Of a stretch of 43,474 nucleotides of DNA, positions 33,990 through 43,472 are shown one piece after another (position 1 is the stretch's first letter; the number at the start of each line of letters is the position of its first letter). Location: the NCBI GenBank assembly GCA_020850015.1, contig JADZFF010000003.1, positions 1-43,474 on the forward strand, in the 5' to 3' direction. This stretch comes from Bdellovibrionales bacterium. GTDB lineage: Bacteria > Bdellovibrionota > UBA1018 > JADZFF01. The notes beneath the pieces are model-generated. The model did not search any database, had not been told where the DNA came from, and was given only the letters and a program-made list of their open reading frames with translations. Position numbers and translations under genes: made by a program.

Positions 33990-34601
33990 TCACCAAGGTG
34001 TGTGCCCGTCGAATGACCAATCCCCGTCCTCCGAGCGTAAGACCCGATACACGATCCCGTTGGGAATCGGCGCTGGGGGGGCATCAGGAGGCAGCAGGCG
34101 CTGAAGGATCCGCCGAACCACGCCGCCATGAGTGGCCACGCCGATGCGTCGATAGGGGTGTTGATCGAGGAACTCATCCAGCGCCGCGAAGGCTCGGTTC
34201 ATTACGGCGGCACCCGTTTCACCGCCCGGGTAGGCCACGTCGGCATCCGTGGGGAGCGACGATCGCCATCGGCCCAGCGTCGCCTCGCCGAACCTTTCCG
34301 AGATTTCAGCCATCGTCAGCCCCTGAGCGGCACCTAAGTGCGCCTCGCGAAGGCCGGCGGACTCGAATACCGGAAGCGCCGCGGCCGCCGCAATGATCCG
34401 ACCGGTCTCGGCGGCGCGGCTCAGGTTGCTTGTCAGGATCGCTTCAAGGCCCCGTCTACCCAAAATCAGAGCGAGCCGCTGCGCCTGTCTGCGGCCTTCC
34501 TCGTTCAACGGGACATCGACGTGCCCCTGAAAGCGTCCTTCGCGATTCCAATCCGTTTCGCCATGTCGGAAAAGATAGAGTTCACGCACCCGGGAGAGCA
34601 T
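33990..34601 (-). CDS. Histidine phosphatase family protein (phosphoglycerate mutase-like)
   Basis: A 203-residue enzyme. The start is put at ATG 34601, just before the family's opening LYLFRHGETDWN; the frame remains open for 97 codons upstream, but that part is not family-like and overlaps the divergent rmuC. The phosphate pocket is complete: Arg12, His13 (transient phospho-His), the second Arg in SNLSRAAETG, Glu in REAHLGAAQG, and the second His in GVATHGGVVRR. It acts on phosphorylated small molecules; GpmB-type, CobC-type and general phosphatases share this pattern, so the substrate is unknown. It is divergent from rmuC. Confidence 0.92.
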   Translation of the reverse strand: MLSRVRELYLFRHGETDWNREGRFQGHVDVPLNEEGRRQAQRLALILGRRGLEAILTSNLSRAAETGRIIAAAAALPVFESAGLREAHLGAAQGLTMAEISERFGEATLGRWRSSLPTDADVAYPGGETGAAVMNRAFAALDEFLDQHPYRRIGVATHGGVVRRILQRLLPPDAPPAPIPNGIVYRVLRSEDGDWSFDGHTPW

Positions 34602-34715
34602 CGCTCCGCCGGAACAGCGCGTAAACCCTGAATGCGCCCGGAGTTGCTCTCGATCTCTCGGCCTCAAACTATTTTCTGGTCTGGCGCGGCGCGGCCTCGG
34701 TAAACCTTCGCTCCT

Positions 34716-36137
34716 ATGGATCTTCTCTGGCCTGCACTCTATGTACTCGTTGGGGCTGGCATTGGCTCGGCCGTCACTTTCGCCTTTCTGCGCGCGCGCT
34801 TCCGCGGGGACACCGCCACACTTCAAGAGAGGCTCAGCGGCCGGGATCAGCAGCTCCTGGGGCTTAGGGACGACCTCCTCGCGCGCGAACATCGGCTAAC
34901 GCAATCTCAAGAGGCCGTTTCTCAGCTTCGTGCCCGTGAATCCGAGCTGGAAGCCCGCCTCCAGGCGGAGCGCAAGCAAGCTGAGGAGAAGCTTGGTCTT
35001 CTGAACGAGGCTCAGGTTCGTCTTGCGGATGCGTTCAAGGCCCTGTCGGCCGAAGCCCTCAGGCACAACAACCAGAGCTTCATGGATCTCGCCAAGGCCA
35101 CGCTTTCGAAGTTTCAGGAAACCGCGAAAGGCGATCTTGAGAAGCGGCAGCAGGCGGTGGATGAGCTCGTGAAACCGATTCGTGAAACCTTGGAAAAGGT
35201 CCAGGGGCGGATGCAGGACATGGAGAAAGACAGGGTAGGGGCTTACGAGGGGCTCAAGCAGCAAATCATATCGCTCGCCGACTCGGAACGTCAGCTTCGA
35301 ACGGAAACCTCGCGCCTTACACAGGCCTTGAAATCCTCGACGGTCCGCGGCCGCTGGGGAGAAATCCAGCTCAAACGCGTGGTCGAGATGGCGGGCATGC
35401 TCGAGCATTGCGACTTCACTCAGCAGGAGACCACGACGGACGACGAGGGCTCCCGACTGCGTCCGGACCTCATCGTGCGGCTGCCTGGCGGTCAGAGCAT
35501 CGTCGTGGATGCGAAGGCCCCGTTGGCGGCCTTTCTCGAGGCCATGGAAACCGGCGACGAAGACATTCGGCAGGCGAAGCTTTTGGACCACGCTAAAGCC
35601 ATCCGCGCCCATGCCACATCCCTCGGGAAAAAGGCGTACTGGGCTCAGTTCGAGCGGGCACCCGAACTCGTGATTCTCTTCCTGCCAGGCGAGAACATCT
35701 ACCATGCGGCACTCCAGGTGGATCCCGGGCTCATCGAAGCGGCGGTGGAAGATGGGGTGCTGCTCGCTACCCCTTCCTCATTGATCGCGCTCCTGAAGGC
35801 GGTTGCCTATGGCTGGCGCCAGGAGGCTCTGGCGGAAAACGCTCGGAAGATCAGCGATCTTGGGAGGGAGCTGCATGACCGGGTCGCGGTCATGGGTTCG
35901 CATTTCGTGAAGTTGGGGTCGAATCTCCGGCAGTCGGTCGATGCGTACAATAAAACGGTGGGAACTCTCGAAACCAGGGTTCTGGTGACCGCACGGAAGT
36001 TCAAGGACCTCGGTGCCGCGTCCGGCTCGGAAGATGTGGAAGAGGCGGTGCTTCTGGAGTCATTGCCCCGCCCCCTGACTGCGCAGGAGCTTCTGCCCAT
36101 CGGGCCGGGAAAACAGGATCTTCCCGCGGAAAGCTGA
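34716..36137 (+). CDS. rmuC: RmuC-family DNA recombination protein
   Basis: A 473-residue RmuC protein. An N-terminal membrane anchor (about 2-22, [20 protein letters not shown]) is followed by a long coiled coil (about 30-195, with repeated Gln/Glu/Arg/Leu). The conserved nuclease-like RmuC domain spans about 205-400: [54 protein letters not shown], and [20 protein letters not shown]. RmuC limits recombination at inverted repeats and has a PD-(D/E)xK-like core. Here DAKAP carries the acid and lysine. Length is typical. It converges on the ntrX-type gene. Confidence 0.95.
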   Translation: MDLLWPALYVLVGAGIGSAVTFAFLRARFRGDTATLQERLSGRDQQLLGLRDDLLAREHRLTQSQEAVSQLRARESELEARLQAERKQAEEKLGLLNEAQVRLADAFKALSAEALRHNNQSFMDLAKATLSKFQETAKGDLEKRQQAVDELVKPIRETLEKVQGRMQDMEKDRVGAYEGLKQQIISLADSERQLRTETSRLTQALKSSTVRGRWGEIQLKRVVEMAGMLEHCDFTQQETTTDDEGSRLRPDLIVRLPGGQSIVVDAKAPLAAFLEAMETGDEDIRQAKLLDHAKAIRAHATSLGKKAYWAQFERAPELVILFLPGENIYHAALQVDPGLIEAAVEDGVLLATPSSLIALLKAVAYGWRQEALAENARKISDLGRELHDRVAVMGSHFVKLGSNLRQSVDAYNKTVGTLETRVLVTARKFKDLGAASGSEDVEEAVLLESLPRPLTAQELLPIGPGKQDLPAES

Positions 36138-36147
36138 CGAGACCCAA

Positions 36148-36171
36148 ACCGCCAAACAGAGCCTAGGCGGT
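36148..36171. terminator. Hairpin between convergent rmuC and ntrX-type genes
   Basis: ACCGCC (36148-36153) pairs with GGCGGT (36166-36171). The loop contains the palindrome GCCTAGGC. It lies in the 38-base gap between two convergent genes and may act on both strands; no U-tract is present. Confidence 0.4.
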
Positions 36172-36175
36172 GAAG

Positions 36176-37576
36176 TCAGATCTCGATTCCATAGCCCTTG
36201 ATCTTCTTGTGCAGGTAACTGCGTTCGATTCCGAGCACGGTGGCGGTCTTCGACACGTTTCCGCCTTGCTCCTTCAGCACCCGAAGGATGAATTCCCTTT
36301 CGAACTTCTGGCGGGCGTCCCTGAGGCTGGGCGTCTCGCCTTCATCCGTTGACACCGCGCTCGCGGATATCGGCTCATCCCCGCCTGGCATCGCAAGCGC
36401 CTCGTCGCTGAGATGCTCTAAGATCTCCGCGGCAGTAACGGGCGTCCCGTCGGAGGCTTCCGGGGCCAGTATGATCAGGCGCTCCACCAGATTCTTGAGC
36501 TCCCTTACGTTGCCCGGCCAGCTGTATCCGGTCAAAGCCTTCTGGGCTTCTGAGCTCAGTGTTCTCCGCTTTCGCGAGTGTGTGGTCGCCGCTTCATCCA
36601 GGAAATGTCCTGCGAGAAGGGGGATGTCCTCCTTGCGTTCGCGCAACGGCGGTACCTGAAACGGGATCACATTGAGTCTGTAAAAAAGATCTTCCCGGAA
36701 ACGGCCTGCCGCGATCTCCGCGCGCAAGTCCTTGTTCGTCGCGGCCAGGATGCGGGTGTCCACCGTGTTGGTCTGGGATCCCCCCACGCGCTCAAACTTT
36801 TGCTCCTGAATCACGCGGAGCACCTTGGCCTGTGTTTTGAGCGACATATCCCCGATCTCGTCCAGGAAGATGGTCCCTCCGTTCGCAAGATCGAATTTTC
36901 CGCGACGCGCCTGGGTTGCGCCGGTAAATGCTCCTTTTTCATGACCGAACAGCTCGCTCTCGATCAACTCCTCCGGAATCGCCGCACAGTTCACTTCGAC
37001 GAAGGGCTTCGAGACCCGCAGCGACATGGCATGGATCTGATGGGCCACCACCTCTTTCCCCGTTCCGTTTTCTCCGGTGATCAGCACGGAACCGGTAGTC
37101 GGGGCCACCCGTTTAATTTTTTCTCGGATCTGATTCATCCCGGCGCTTTCGCCGATCATTTTTCTGCTGGATTTCACCTGCTCGCGGAGCGCCTGATTTT
37201 CGCGCGCCAGGTCCTGGGCGGAAAGCGAGTTTTGCATGACGAGCAGGAGTTTTTCCAATGAGAGGGGCTTCTCCACGAAATCATACGCCCCCAGCTTAGT
37301 CGCTCTCACCGCCGTCTCGATATTCCCGTGACCTGACATCATGATCACGGTTTGGGATGGTTGATCCTTCCGAATTCTCGATAGTGTCTCAAGTCCGTCC
37401 ATGCCTGGCATCCAGATATCCAGGAGGATCAGATCCGGCTTTTCGCTTCGAATGCGCGAGAGCGCCTCTTCCCCCGAGGAGGCCGTCTGCACCCGATAAC
37501 CCTCGTCCGCCAATGCGCCTGAAAGCGACGCGCGAATCGAATCCTCGTCGTCAACCACCAGTACCAGCCGCGCCAT
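36176..37576 (-). CDS. ntrX: NtrC-family response regulator (NtrX-like)
   Basis: A 466-residue regulator. The receiver domain (1-120) has the acidic pocket VVDDED and phospho-acceptor Asp53 in [11 protein letters not shown]. The sigma-54 AAA+ domain (about 140-370) has Walker A GENGTGKE (168-175), the GAFTGA loop (215-220) that contacts sigma-54, and Walker [10 protein letters not shown]. The C-terminal Fis-type helix-turn-helix reads [24 protein letters not shown]-like sequence near the end. The start at ATG 37576 follows GGAAGGAGG by six bases and overlaps the 3' end of the kinase gene by 26 bases. The protein should activate sigma-54 promoters when phosphorylated. Its receiver, kinase partner and C-terminus fit the NtrX class; targets are unknown. 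Confidence 0.93.
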   Translation of the reverse strand: MARLVLVVDDEDSIRASLSGALADEGYRVQTASSGEEALSRIRSEKPDLILLDIWMPGMDGLETLSRIRKDQPSQTVIMMSGHGNIETAVRATKLGAYDFVEKPLSLEKLLLVMQNSLSAQDLARENQALREQVKSSRKMIGESAGMNQIREKIKRVAPTTGSVLITGENGTGKEVVAHQIHAMSLRVSKPFVEVNCAAIPEELIESELFGHEKGAFTGATQARRGKFDLANGGTIFLDEIGDMSLKTQAKVLRVIQEQKFERVGGSQTNTVDTRILAATNKDLRAEIAAGRFREDLFYRLNVIPFQVPPLRERKEDIPLLAGHFLDEAATTHSRKRRTLSSEAQKALTGYSWPGNVRELKNLVERLIILAPEASDGTPVTAAEILEHLSDEALAMPGGDEPISASAVSTDEGETPSLRDARQKFEREFILRVLKEQGGNVSKTATVLGIERSYLHKKIKGYGIEI

Positions 37577-39956
37577 GGGGCGCCTCCTTCCGACTTTCCG
37601 CCCCAGCGCGTCGCGCCGTGGGCAGCTCTATGGCGAATACCGTGCCTTCGCCGAGGGCTGAGGTCACTCGAATGAATCCATCGTGATCATTCACGATCCG
37701 CTTCGCGATCGCCAGGCCGAGGCCCGTTCCATCTCGCTTCGTGGAGAAATAGGGCTCGAATACCCGTGATCGGGTCTCCTCATCCATTCCAGGACCGTTA
37801 TCCCGGACGCTCGCTGCGGCAATTTGAAGATGTTCGTTGTAATCCGTCTGCAGGATCACCCGCCCCGCCCCAGTTGTTCCGGGCCCCTGTATTGCCGCAA
37901 CGGAGTTGTCGAGGAGGTTGATGAACACCCGCTTCAGCTGGTCGCGGTCGAACTCGAAGATGGGAAGCTTGGGTTCCAGCCTGAGATCGAAAGCGATCTC
38001 GGGATGCGCTTGCGAATAGAGCGAGGCCACTTCCCGCAGGGCATCGTTCAGGTTGGCTGGGGCAGGCGTGATCTCAGGAAATCGCGCGAAGCTCGAAAAC
38101 TCGTTTACCATCTCCTTGAGTTCGTCCGTGTTTCTCACGATCGTGTCGGTGCATTCCTTCAGGAGATCCTGATCCTTTCCTTTCAGGTGCCCAAACCGGC
38201 GTTGAAGCCTCTGGGCTGAAAGTTTGATCGGCGTCAGTGGATTCTTGATCTCATGCGCGATTCGGCGAGCGACTTCCCGCCAGGCCACTTCACGCTGAGC
38301 CTTGATGAGATGGGTCATGTCGTCGATCACGACCACTACGCCCCACTTCGTGCCGTTTTCGTGGAGTGGGGTTGCCACGGCGGCAAGCGATCTGCCGACG
38401 TTCGCCTCGTTGAAGCTCCACTGCGTCACCTCGGGAAGCTCGCTCGCGCCCACCTCCTTGCGGTCAAAGGCGCGTTCGATGACGTCCACCAGGGGGCCAC
38501 GCTCTCCCGTAAGAACCTTATGGAATTCGTGTCCAACGGCCTGCGCCGGGTCCAAGGAGAGCAGCTGCGAGGCGGCGCGGTTCAGGGTCGAGACTGACCT
38601 TTCACGATCCACTACCATCACGCCCGTCCCGATGTTCGCCAGCACGGCTTCAAGTTGCTGGCGGCGTTTCTCGAGGTCGTTCTTGGCCTGAGTCAGGTTC
38701 TCCCGGTTCTGCCTCAGATCGTCGGTCATGCTGTTGAAGGAATCGATCAAGACTGAGATTTCGTCGTGACCCGTGCGGTCGATGGAGATGTCGAGATTGC
38801 CCGCGCCCACGGCGCGCGCGCCTCTTACGAGCCGCTCCACTGGATCCGTGAGCTGCTTCGCCATGAATAGACCGATCCATACCGCCACGAAGATCAAGAC
38901 CAGCGTGATCAGCACCAAGATGGCGAAGTAGGTGGTCTTGATCGGATACTCCAGAGGGTTGGTGTCCCGGTAGTCGTCGAAGACGCTGGCGATTTCACCT
39001 ACTTTGCTGACTAGGCTCACCGGTATGTATGCGCTGGTTACGACCACGCCCGCGAGCGGGGCTTTGCTGCCGGCGGGCAGGTCTCTCGAGGCGAGCATGG
39101 GCACCAGGCAGCGGATCATGTCCCCGCTGTCGAGATGCTGAACCACGGAAACCTTCTCTCCGGAAAACGCGCGCTCCAACAGGTCAAGAGAGAGGCGGGG
39201 ATAGTAAGCGGGAAGGGATGCCCCGGAGCTGTCGGCGGAAAGCAGGCGTTCATCGAGAGGATCGGAATAGAATTCCACCGCGTCGAGCGCCAGCAGAGAC
39301 CGTTGAGCCGCGAGAAACTCCTTGATCTCCAATGATGCCCGTGGCGAGAGCTCGGATCCAGGTGCCACGTGCGCCCGGGAAACGATCTTTCCCAGCTGCC
39401 GCGCGAGGTGTTCGGCGAAGTGCATCGTGGTTCGATCAGCGTTCCGGTAATAGGTGCGCGTGATTTCCAGCGAGGCCTGGAGGGTGTTCTGAATTCTGAG
39501 GGAGAACCACTTGTCGAAGCTTGAGTTGATGTAGAGCGACGAAATGATGAAGAGGACCAAGGTGGGGATGATCGAGAACGCGAGAAAAGCCACGATCAGC
39601 TTCGACTTGAGTCGAGACCCCAGCACCCGGCTTCGGCGTTCCAGAAAAACCTTGCCGATGTTCCTGAAAATCAGCCAGACGAGTGCGATCAGCAGGATCA
39701 CGTTCAGGTTGAGGATCCCGAAGAAGAAGATCGAGTTCACGAAGGGGAGAGTGTTGGAGATCTCGGTGAGACGAAACTCGGCGGCCGTGAGCACCAGAAA
39801 CAAGACTACCAGGCCACCGATGGCGATGCGTTCGCGCCTGCGTTTCCGGATCTCCGCGAAACCAAGAATGGGCCCAAGGAGCCGGTGGTGCCCCTCGTGG
39901 TCATCAGCCAGCGTTTCCGCGGGATTTTCGGGATGTTGCGGCGCGCCGCCCGTCAT
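37551..39956 (-). CDS. ntrY: NtrY-like membrane sensor histidine kinase
   Basis: An 801-residue kinase. Membrane helices lie near residues 45-62, 72-97, 120-143 and 341-365. A periplasmic sensor region of about 195 residues sits between the last two. HAMP (about 362-415), a PAS domain (about 436-550) and the kinase core follow. The phosphorylated His568 is in RRIAHEIKNPLTPIKLSAQR. ATP-binding motifs are N-box FINLLDNSVAA, G1 DNGPGM, F-box FEPYFSTK and G2 GTGLGLAI. The architecture is that of NtrY, partner of NtrX, linked in other bacteria to nitrogen, redox and envelope control. The ATG lies seven bases after the stop of the SRPBCC-like gene. It overlaps the regulator gene, indicating one transcript. 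Confidence 0.93.
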   Translation of the reverse strand: MTGGAPQHPENPAETLADDHEGHHRLLGPILGFAEIRKRRRERIAIGGLVVLFLVLTAAEFRLTEISNTLPFVNSIFFFGILNLNVILLIALVWLIFRNIGKVFLERRSRVLGSRLKSKLIVAFLAFSIIPTLVLFIISSLYINSSFDKWFSLRIQNTLQASLEITRTYYRNADRTTMHFAEHLARQLGKIVSRAHVAPGSELSPRASLEIKEFLAAQRSLLALDAVEFYSDPLDERLLSADSSGASLPAYYPRLSLDLLERAFSGEKVSVVQHLDSGDMIRCLVPMLASRDLPAGSKAPLAGVVVTSAYIPVSLVSKVGEIASVFDDYRDTNPLEYPIKTTYFAILVLITLVLIFVAVWIGLFMAKQLTDPVERLVRGARAVGAGNLDISIDRTGHDEISVLIDSFNSMTDDLRQNRENLTQAKNDLEKRRQQLEAVLANIGTGVMVVDRERSVSTLNRAASQLLSLDPAQAVGHEFHKVLTGERGPLVDVIERAFDRKEVGASELPEVTQWSFNEANVGRSLAAVATPLHENGTKWGVVVVIDDMTHLIKAQREVAWREVARRIAHEIKNPLTPIKLSAQRLQRRFGHLKGKDQDLLKECTDTIVRNTDELKEMVNEFSSFARFPEITPAPANLNDALREVASLYSQAHPEIAFDLRLEPKLPIFEFDRDQLKRVFINLLDNSVAAIQGPGTTGAGRVILQTDYNEHLQIAAASVRDNGPGMDEETRSRVFEPYFSTKRDGTGLGLAIAKRIVNDHDGFIRVTSALGEGTVFAIELPTARRAGAESRKEAPHGAAGTGG

Positions 39957-39963
39957 CCTTCAG

Positions 39964-40671
39964 TTATGGCTGAAGGGCCGCCTCTCGCGCAAGGATGCCG
40001 ATTACCCGCTTGGCGCCGGACTCCATGCGGCTCCGGATCGCCCCTGCGACCAATCCGACGCCTGGAACGTCAGGCTCCGCCACCGTCGCGTAACGGACGT
40101 AGATTTTTGGTGCGCCGTTCTCCGACAGGGCGGGAAGCGCCTCCATGTACCAGATCCCATCGAGCCGATCGAAGGCGGGATCATCCTCAAACTCCGGTTG
40201 AAGATGCTGCGGCAGCCTCGCCTGTGCGCCCGACGGGCATGGATCGATCTGCCACTCCGAGCCTGAGGAATAAGATGAAATTGAAGGATGAAAGTGAACG
40301 AGGAAGCAATGTTTGGTCGTCTGGTTGAATGGCCCCAGGGCCATCGACATCCAGTTCCAGATATGGGCGATCCCCCCACCCGCCGATCCCACGGTGTGAC
40401 TCCCATGGAGATAAGGCATGCTCATCGCCACGTACCGGTCGAAGTCAAAAGCCGCCCGGCGTAGTCTGGCGAAGTCGGCGATGATGACCGCCGAGGCATC
40501 GGCATCAAATCTTCCCTGGGAGTACGATGAACGAATCGTGGGCTCACCCAACTGCCCCGCAAGAGCCGCGATGTTCACTCGGGGATCAATCGTGAATCTG
40601 GGGTTTTCACCGGACGCAGCGGAGGTCCAGAGAGCCGAAACGAGAGCGATGCCCAGGGCGTATGCGCGCAT
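39964..40671 (-). CDS. Periplasmic SRPBCC/START-like protein
   Basis: A 235-residue protein with a signal peptide (ALGIALVSALWTSAASG). The C-terminal part (KIYVRYATVAEPDVPGVG, then GAIRSRMESGAKRVIGILAREA) resembles the closing strand and long helix of SRPBCC/START lipid-binding folds. FDFDRYVAMSMPYLHGSHTV also fits the fold's early segment. I infer a periplasmic protein that binds a hydrophobic ligand, but similarity is weak. It ends seven bases before ntrY and is the first gene of that unit, so it could supply or modulate the sensor's signal. Confidence 0.65.
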   Translation of the reverse strand: MRAYALGIALVSALWTSAASGENPRFTIDPRVNIAALAGQLGEPTIRSSYSQGRFDADASAVIIADFARLRRAAFDFDRYVAMSMPYLHGSHTVGSAGGGIAHIWNWMSMALGPFNQTTKHCFLVHFHPSISSYSSGSEWQIDPCPSGAQARLPQHLQPEFEDDPAFDRLDGIWYMEALPALSENGAPKIYVRYATVAEPDVPGVGLVAGAIRSRMESGAKRVIGILAREAALQP

Positions 40672-40769
40672 GGTGGAAGTCCTTCCTAAAGTTCAAGACT
40701 TGTTAAACCATAAAGAGCGCAGCGCGTAAACTTTGAAACTTCGCGCGAGAGGCTTTATCAACCGGAGTA

Positions 40770-41528
40770 ATGACCGCCCCGGCTGCTCCCTCATTCCCCA
40801 CCCAGCTCATGGTCGCACTCGACTTTTCTGCCGTCGACCCAGCCCGGCGCCTGGTTGAGTCCCTGGCTGATCTTCCGGTGACCTATAAAGTGGGTTCAGA
40901 GCTTTTCCTCGCCGGGGGACCCCAATGGGTGGAGCGATTGGTGGCGATGGGGCGCCCGGTGTTTCTTGACCTCAAGTGGCACGACATCCCCAATACGGTT
41001 TCATCGTCCGTACGTTTGGCCAGCGACTTAGGAGTCCGATTCGCTACGCTGCATCTGAGCGGAGGAAAGGCAATGGTTGAGGCGGCGGTACAGGAGGCCA
41101 GAGCTCGGTCGGGCGGCCGTCTCACGCTTCTCGGCGTTAGCGTACTGACTTCGTTTTCGGACACCGAATGGTCAGAACTGGGCCAGGTGGCTTGGGGAGC
41201 CGGAAAGTCGGCTCCTCCACGGGGGGATGGGTGTGTGGGGCACGCAGTGTCCCGACTGGTGAAGGCGGGAGTGGAATGGGGCATTCCGGGGGTCGTCTGC
41301 TCGGCGCATGAAGTGCAATCGGCGACCAGATCACACCCCGATCTCTTTACCGTGGTTCCGGGTATTCGCCCGGGAGGTTCGGCCGCTGCTGACCAGGCAC
41401 GGGTAAAGACGCCCTTGGAGGCCCGCAATCTGGGGGCAAGGGCGATCGTGGTCGGGAGGCCCATCACTGGCTCCGAACGGCCTCGCGAGGTGGTTCTGCA
41501 GATTCTTCGCGACTTGGGCCACGACTGA
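40770..41528 (+). CDS. pyrF: Orotidine 5'-phosphate decarboxylase
   Basis: A 252-residue PyrF that converts OMP to UMP, the last step of pyrimidine synthesis. Motifs are LMVALDFS (Asp18) and KVGSELF. The catalytic DLKWHDIPNT has Asp67, Lys69 and Asp72. TLHLSGG and VVPGIRPGG follow, and a final GARAIVVGRPITGS binds phosphate. An insertion of about 15 residues around 144-158 (GQVAWGAGKSAPPRGDG) makes it slightly longer than usual. The start is ATG 40770, with GGAG two bases upstream, closer than ideal. It is divergent from the SRPBCC-like gene. Confidence 0.96.
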   Translation: MTAPAAPSFPTQLMVALDFSAVDPARRLVESLADLPVTYKVGSELFLAGGPQWVERLVAMGRPVFLDLKWHDIPNTVSSSVRLASDLGVRFATLHLSGGKAMVEAAVQEARARSGGRLTLLGVSVLTSFSDTEWSELGQVAWGAGKSAPPRGDGCVGHAVSRLVKAGVEWGIPGVVCSAHEVQSATRSHPDLFTVVPGIRPGGSAAADQARVKTPLEARNLGARAIVVGRPITGSERPREVVLQILRDLGHD

Positions 41529-41546
41529 GCCTAAGGGGAGTGCTCG

Positions 41547-42308
41547 ATGCTTGAGTTACGCAATCCGCACAGTGTGCTTGCGGCCATCCAGATGCGTCCC
41601 AGAGACGTAACGCATATCCATCTTCCCGCTCAGGGACGAAGTGAAGCATGGGCGGAGGTCGCCCGGATTGCCCAGGAGGCTGGGATCGCGGTTTCGACCG
41701 AAGCGCCGTCTCGTGACCGCGACCGCAGCGGACGCCGCGGCCACTCCCGTGGTGGAGGCCGTGCGGAACGAGATCCCGCGCCTGGTCGTACCGGGGGCTC
41801 TTTCGCCACCGTTCGTGAGTCAGAAGGGGTTTCCCTCGAGGAGCTTTTTGCCGATGGCGGGCGGGGGGGGGTCTGGCTCGCGCTCGACTGCGTCCAGGAT
41901 CCGCAGAACGTGGGTGCGATCTTTCGAACGGCTGCGTTTTTCGGGGTGAAAGGGATCCTTCTCACCCAGGAGCGGTCCGCGCCGCTGACGGGTACTGCCT
42001 ATGACGTCGCTTCAGGGGGGATGGAGCATGTGCCTTTCGCCATTCACAACAACCTGAGCCGCGCATTGGATGCTGCAAAGGACGCGGACCTTTGGATATT
42101 GGGCACTTCGGAGCATGCCAAGGAGAGCCTTTCTACGCTCAAGAAGGACCGATCTTGGCTGGTGGTTGTGGGAAATGAAGAAACGGGGATTCGCCGCCTG
42201 ACTCAGGAGCGGTGCGACCTGGTCTGCAGCATTCCCGGCTCCGGAGCAGTGACATCGCTCAACGTCTCGGTAGCGGCCGGCATTCTGGTCGCCCATTTCA
42301 GCAGATAG
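41547..42308 (+). CDS. SpoU/TrmH-family RNA 2'-O-methyltransferase (RlmB-like)
   Basis: A 253-residue SPOUT methyltransferase that probably methylates ribose in rRNA or tRNA using S-adenosylmethionine. It has a shortened N-terminal substrate-binding domain (LRNPHSVLAAI at the start). The knot domain has motif 1 DPQNVGAIFRTAAFFGVKGI with the catalytic Arg. Motifs 2 and 3 are VVGNEETGI and SIPGSGAVTSLNVSVAAGIL. Between the domains, residues about 50-85 are an Arg/Gly/Asp-rich low-complexity linker. A run of nine G (about 41868-41876) lies near the domain boundary, but the frame on both sides agrees with the family. It starts 18 bases after pyrF. Confidence 0.93.
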   Translation: MLELRNPHSVLAAIQMRPRDVTHIHLPAQGRSEAWAEVARIAQEAGIAVSTEAPSRDRDRSGRRGHSRGGGRAERDPAPGRTGGSFATVRESEGVSLEELFADGGRGGVWLALDCVQDPQNVGAIFRTAAFFGVKGILLTQERSAPLTGTAYDVASGGMEHVPFAIHNNLSRALDAAKDADLWILGTSEHAKESLSTLKKDRSWLVVVGNEETGIRRLTQERCDLVCSIPGSGAVTSLNVSVAAGILVAHFSR

Positions 42309-42310
42309 TA

Positions 42311-42350
42311 GAAAGCCCCGATTTTCATGGGAAAACCGGGGCTTTCTTAT
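42311..42350. terminator. Bidirectional terminator
   Basis: A 16-bp stem with one mismatch (42311-42326 and 42331-42346, loop ATGG) sits between the convergent methyltransferase and barrel-like genes, two bases after one stop. TTAT follows on the plus strand. The long stem suggests it ends both transcripts. Confidence 0.8.
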
Positions 42351-42368
42351 CAGCTAGAAAGAGTCGGA

Positions 42369-42986
42369 TCAGAGTAGGTAATGCACGCTCAGGCCGAGCG
42401 TGTCGTCCGAAAAGCCGCGAATTCCGAAACTCGCGTTTCCATCCACGATATTCAGGATCACCCCTCCGTCGACGCTAATCAGGACGTTGTCCTCGCGGGT
42501 CACGCTGAAATGGACTCCGGCATTGCCCCCGAAGGTGAGGTAAAACACCGAACTATTGCCGCCGATGCCGAAGGCCTGCGCAGCGGCCGTGGACCCCGCG
42601 GTACCTAGTCCGAGGCCGCCGCCGATGTGAAGGCCCGCCTTGCGGTCCCCGGCGACGGTATGCTTGTACATGCCGCCCAGACCGAAACCGAACGGGGAGC
42701 TCGTGCCGATCGCGAAATAGGTCTGCACGGCGTTCTTGTCGTCGATGAGGTGGATCGAGCTCAGGGCTGTAGCATTAACGAGCACTGTAGCGGCCGAAAG
42801 CCCCAGCCCCGTCCGGGAGTTCGAGACCGAGGAGGCCATGGGGGCCGACCGGGTTACACGTACACTTTCCTGAGCCGCTGGGCGGGAACTCTTGCGACCC
42901 GGCTGATTACCCAGTCCGAAGGCCTGCGTGCTCAGGGAAATGGTGAGAGCAAATAAGCCAGTAATTGCGATCAGTTGCTTTTTCAT
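42369..42986 (-). CDS. Small secreted, barrel-like protein
   Basis: A 205-residue protein with a signal peptide (KKQLIAITGLFALTISLSTQAFG). Residues 25-60 are Ser/Arg/Pro-rich. From about 60 to 205 it alternates small and hydrophobic residues with Gly turns (FGFGLGGMYKHTV, GLHIGGGLGLGTAG, VFYLTFGGNAGVHFSV, NVLISVDGGVILNIV). It ends VHYLL, as in small outer-membrane barrels. Function unknown. The tRNA genes lie upstream in the opposite direction. Confidence 0.78.
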   Translation of the reverse strand: MKKQLIAITGLFALTISLSTQAFGLGNQPGRKSSRPAAQESVRVTRSAPMASSVSNSRTGLGLSAATVLVNATALSSIHLIDDKNAVQTYFAIGTSSPFGFGLGGMYKHTVAGDRKAGLHIGGGLGLGTAGSTAAAQAFGIGGNSSVFYLTFGGNAGVHFSVTREDNVLISVDGGVILNIVDGNASFGIRGFSDDTLGLSVHYLL

Positions 42987-43189
42987 TCTGTCCTCTTTCT
43001 CATGTTGCGATGCGAGCCCTGGGTTCTATGGGTGAGGACGTCTGAGGGGCAAGGGCAAAGTGACTGTTCATCTGGTCCGAGCACGGAGCCCAGGCAGAAA
43101 TTCTCCCAAAATACCTACCTCCTGGTTTATGGTGCCGCTTTACCGGCGAGTGCGGTGAATTTGCCTGATCCGATAGGGATAGGGTGATC

Positions 43190-43265
43190 GCTGGGGTAGC
43201 TCAATTGGCAGAGCAGCTGATTTGTAATCAGCAGGCTGCGGGTTCAAGTCCCGTCTCCAGCTCCA
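43190..43265 (+). tRNA. tRNA-Thr (anticodon TGT)
   Basis: A 76-base tRNA with CCA encoded. The acceptor arms GCTGGGG and CTCCAGC pair with one G-U, the D-arm reads GCTCAATTGGCAGAGC, and the anticodon stem CTGAT/ATCAG flanks loop TTTGTAA, giving TGT for threonine. The T-arm GCGGGTTCAAGTCCCGT is standard. Confidence 0.97.
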
Positions 43266-43309
43266 CCTTCTTCGGGTGGGCTCTGACAGGGGAGTTCGAG
43301 CAAAAAAGT

Positions 43310-43396
<87 letters not shown>

Positions 43397-43437
43397 TTTT
43401 AGACCCAAGAGAGCCCTTTGTGTGGGGGGGGGTCAGG

Positions 43438-43472
43438 CCTGGTTTTCGAAACCGGGAAGATTTCTTTTTTTC
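43438..43472 (+). terminator. Rho-independent terminator of the tRNA operon
   Basis: CCTGGTTT (43438-43445) pairs with AAACCGGG (43449-43456), with one G-U pair, and is followed by a T-rich run (TTTCTTTTTTT). It lies 41 bases after tRNA-Tyr, so this tRNA transcript probably ends here. Confidence 0.75.

Noticed and set aside
34602-34892. 97-codon upstream extension of the histidine phosphatase
   Set aside because: It precedes the conserved family start, is Arg/Pro-rich and would overlap the divergent rmuC gene.
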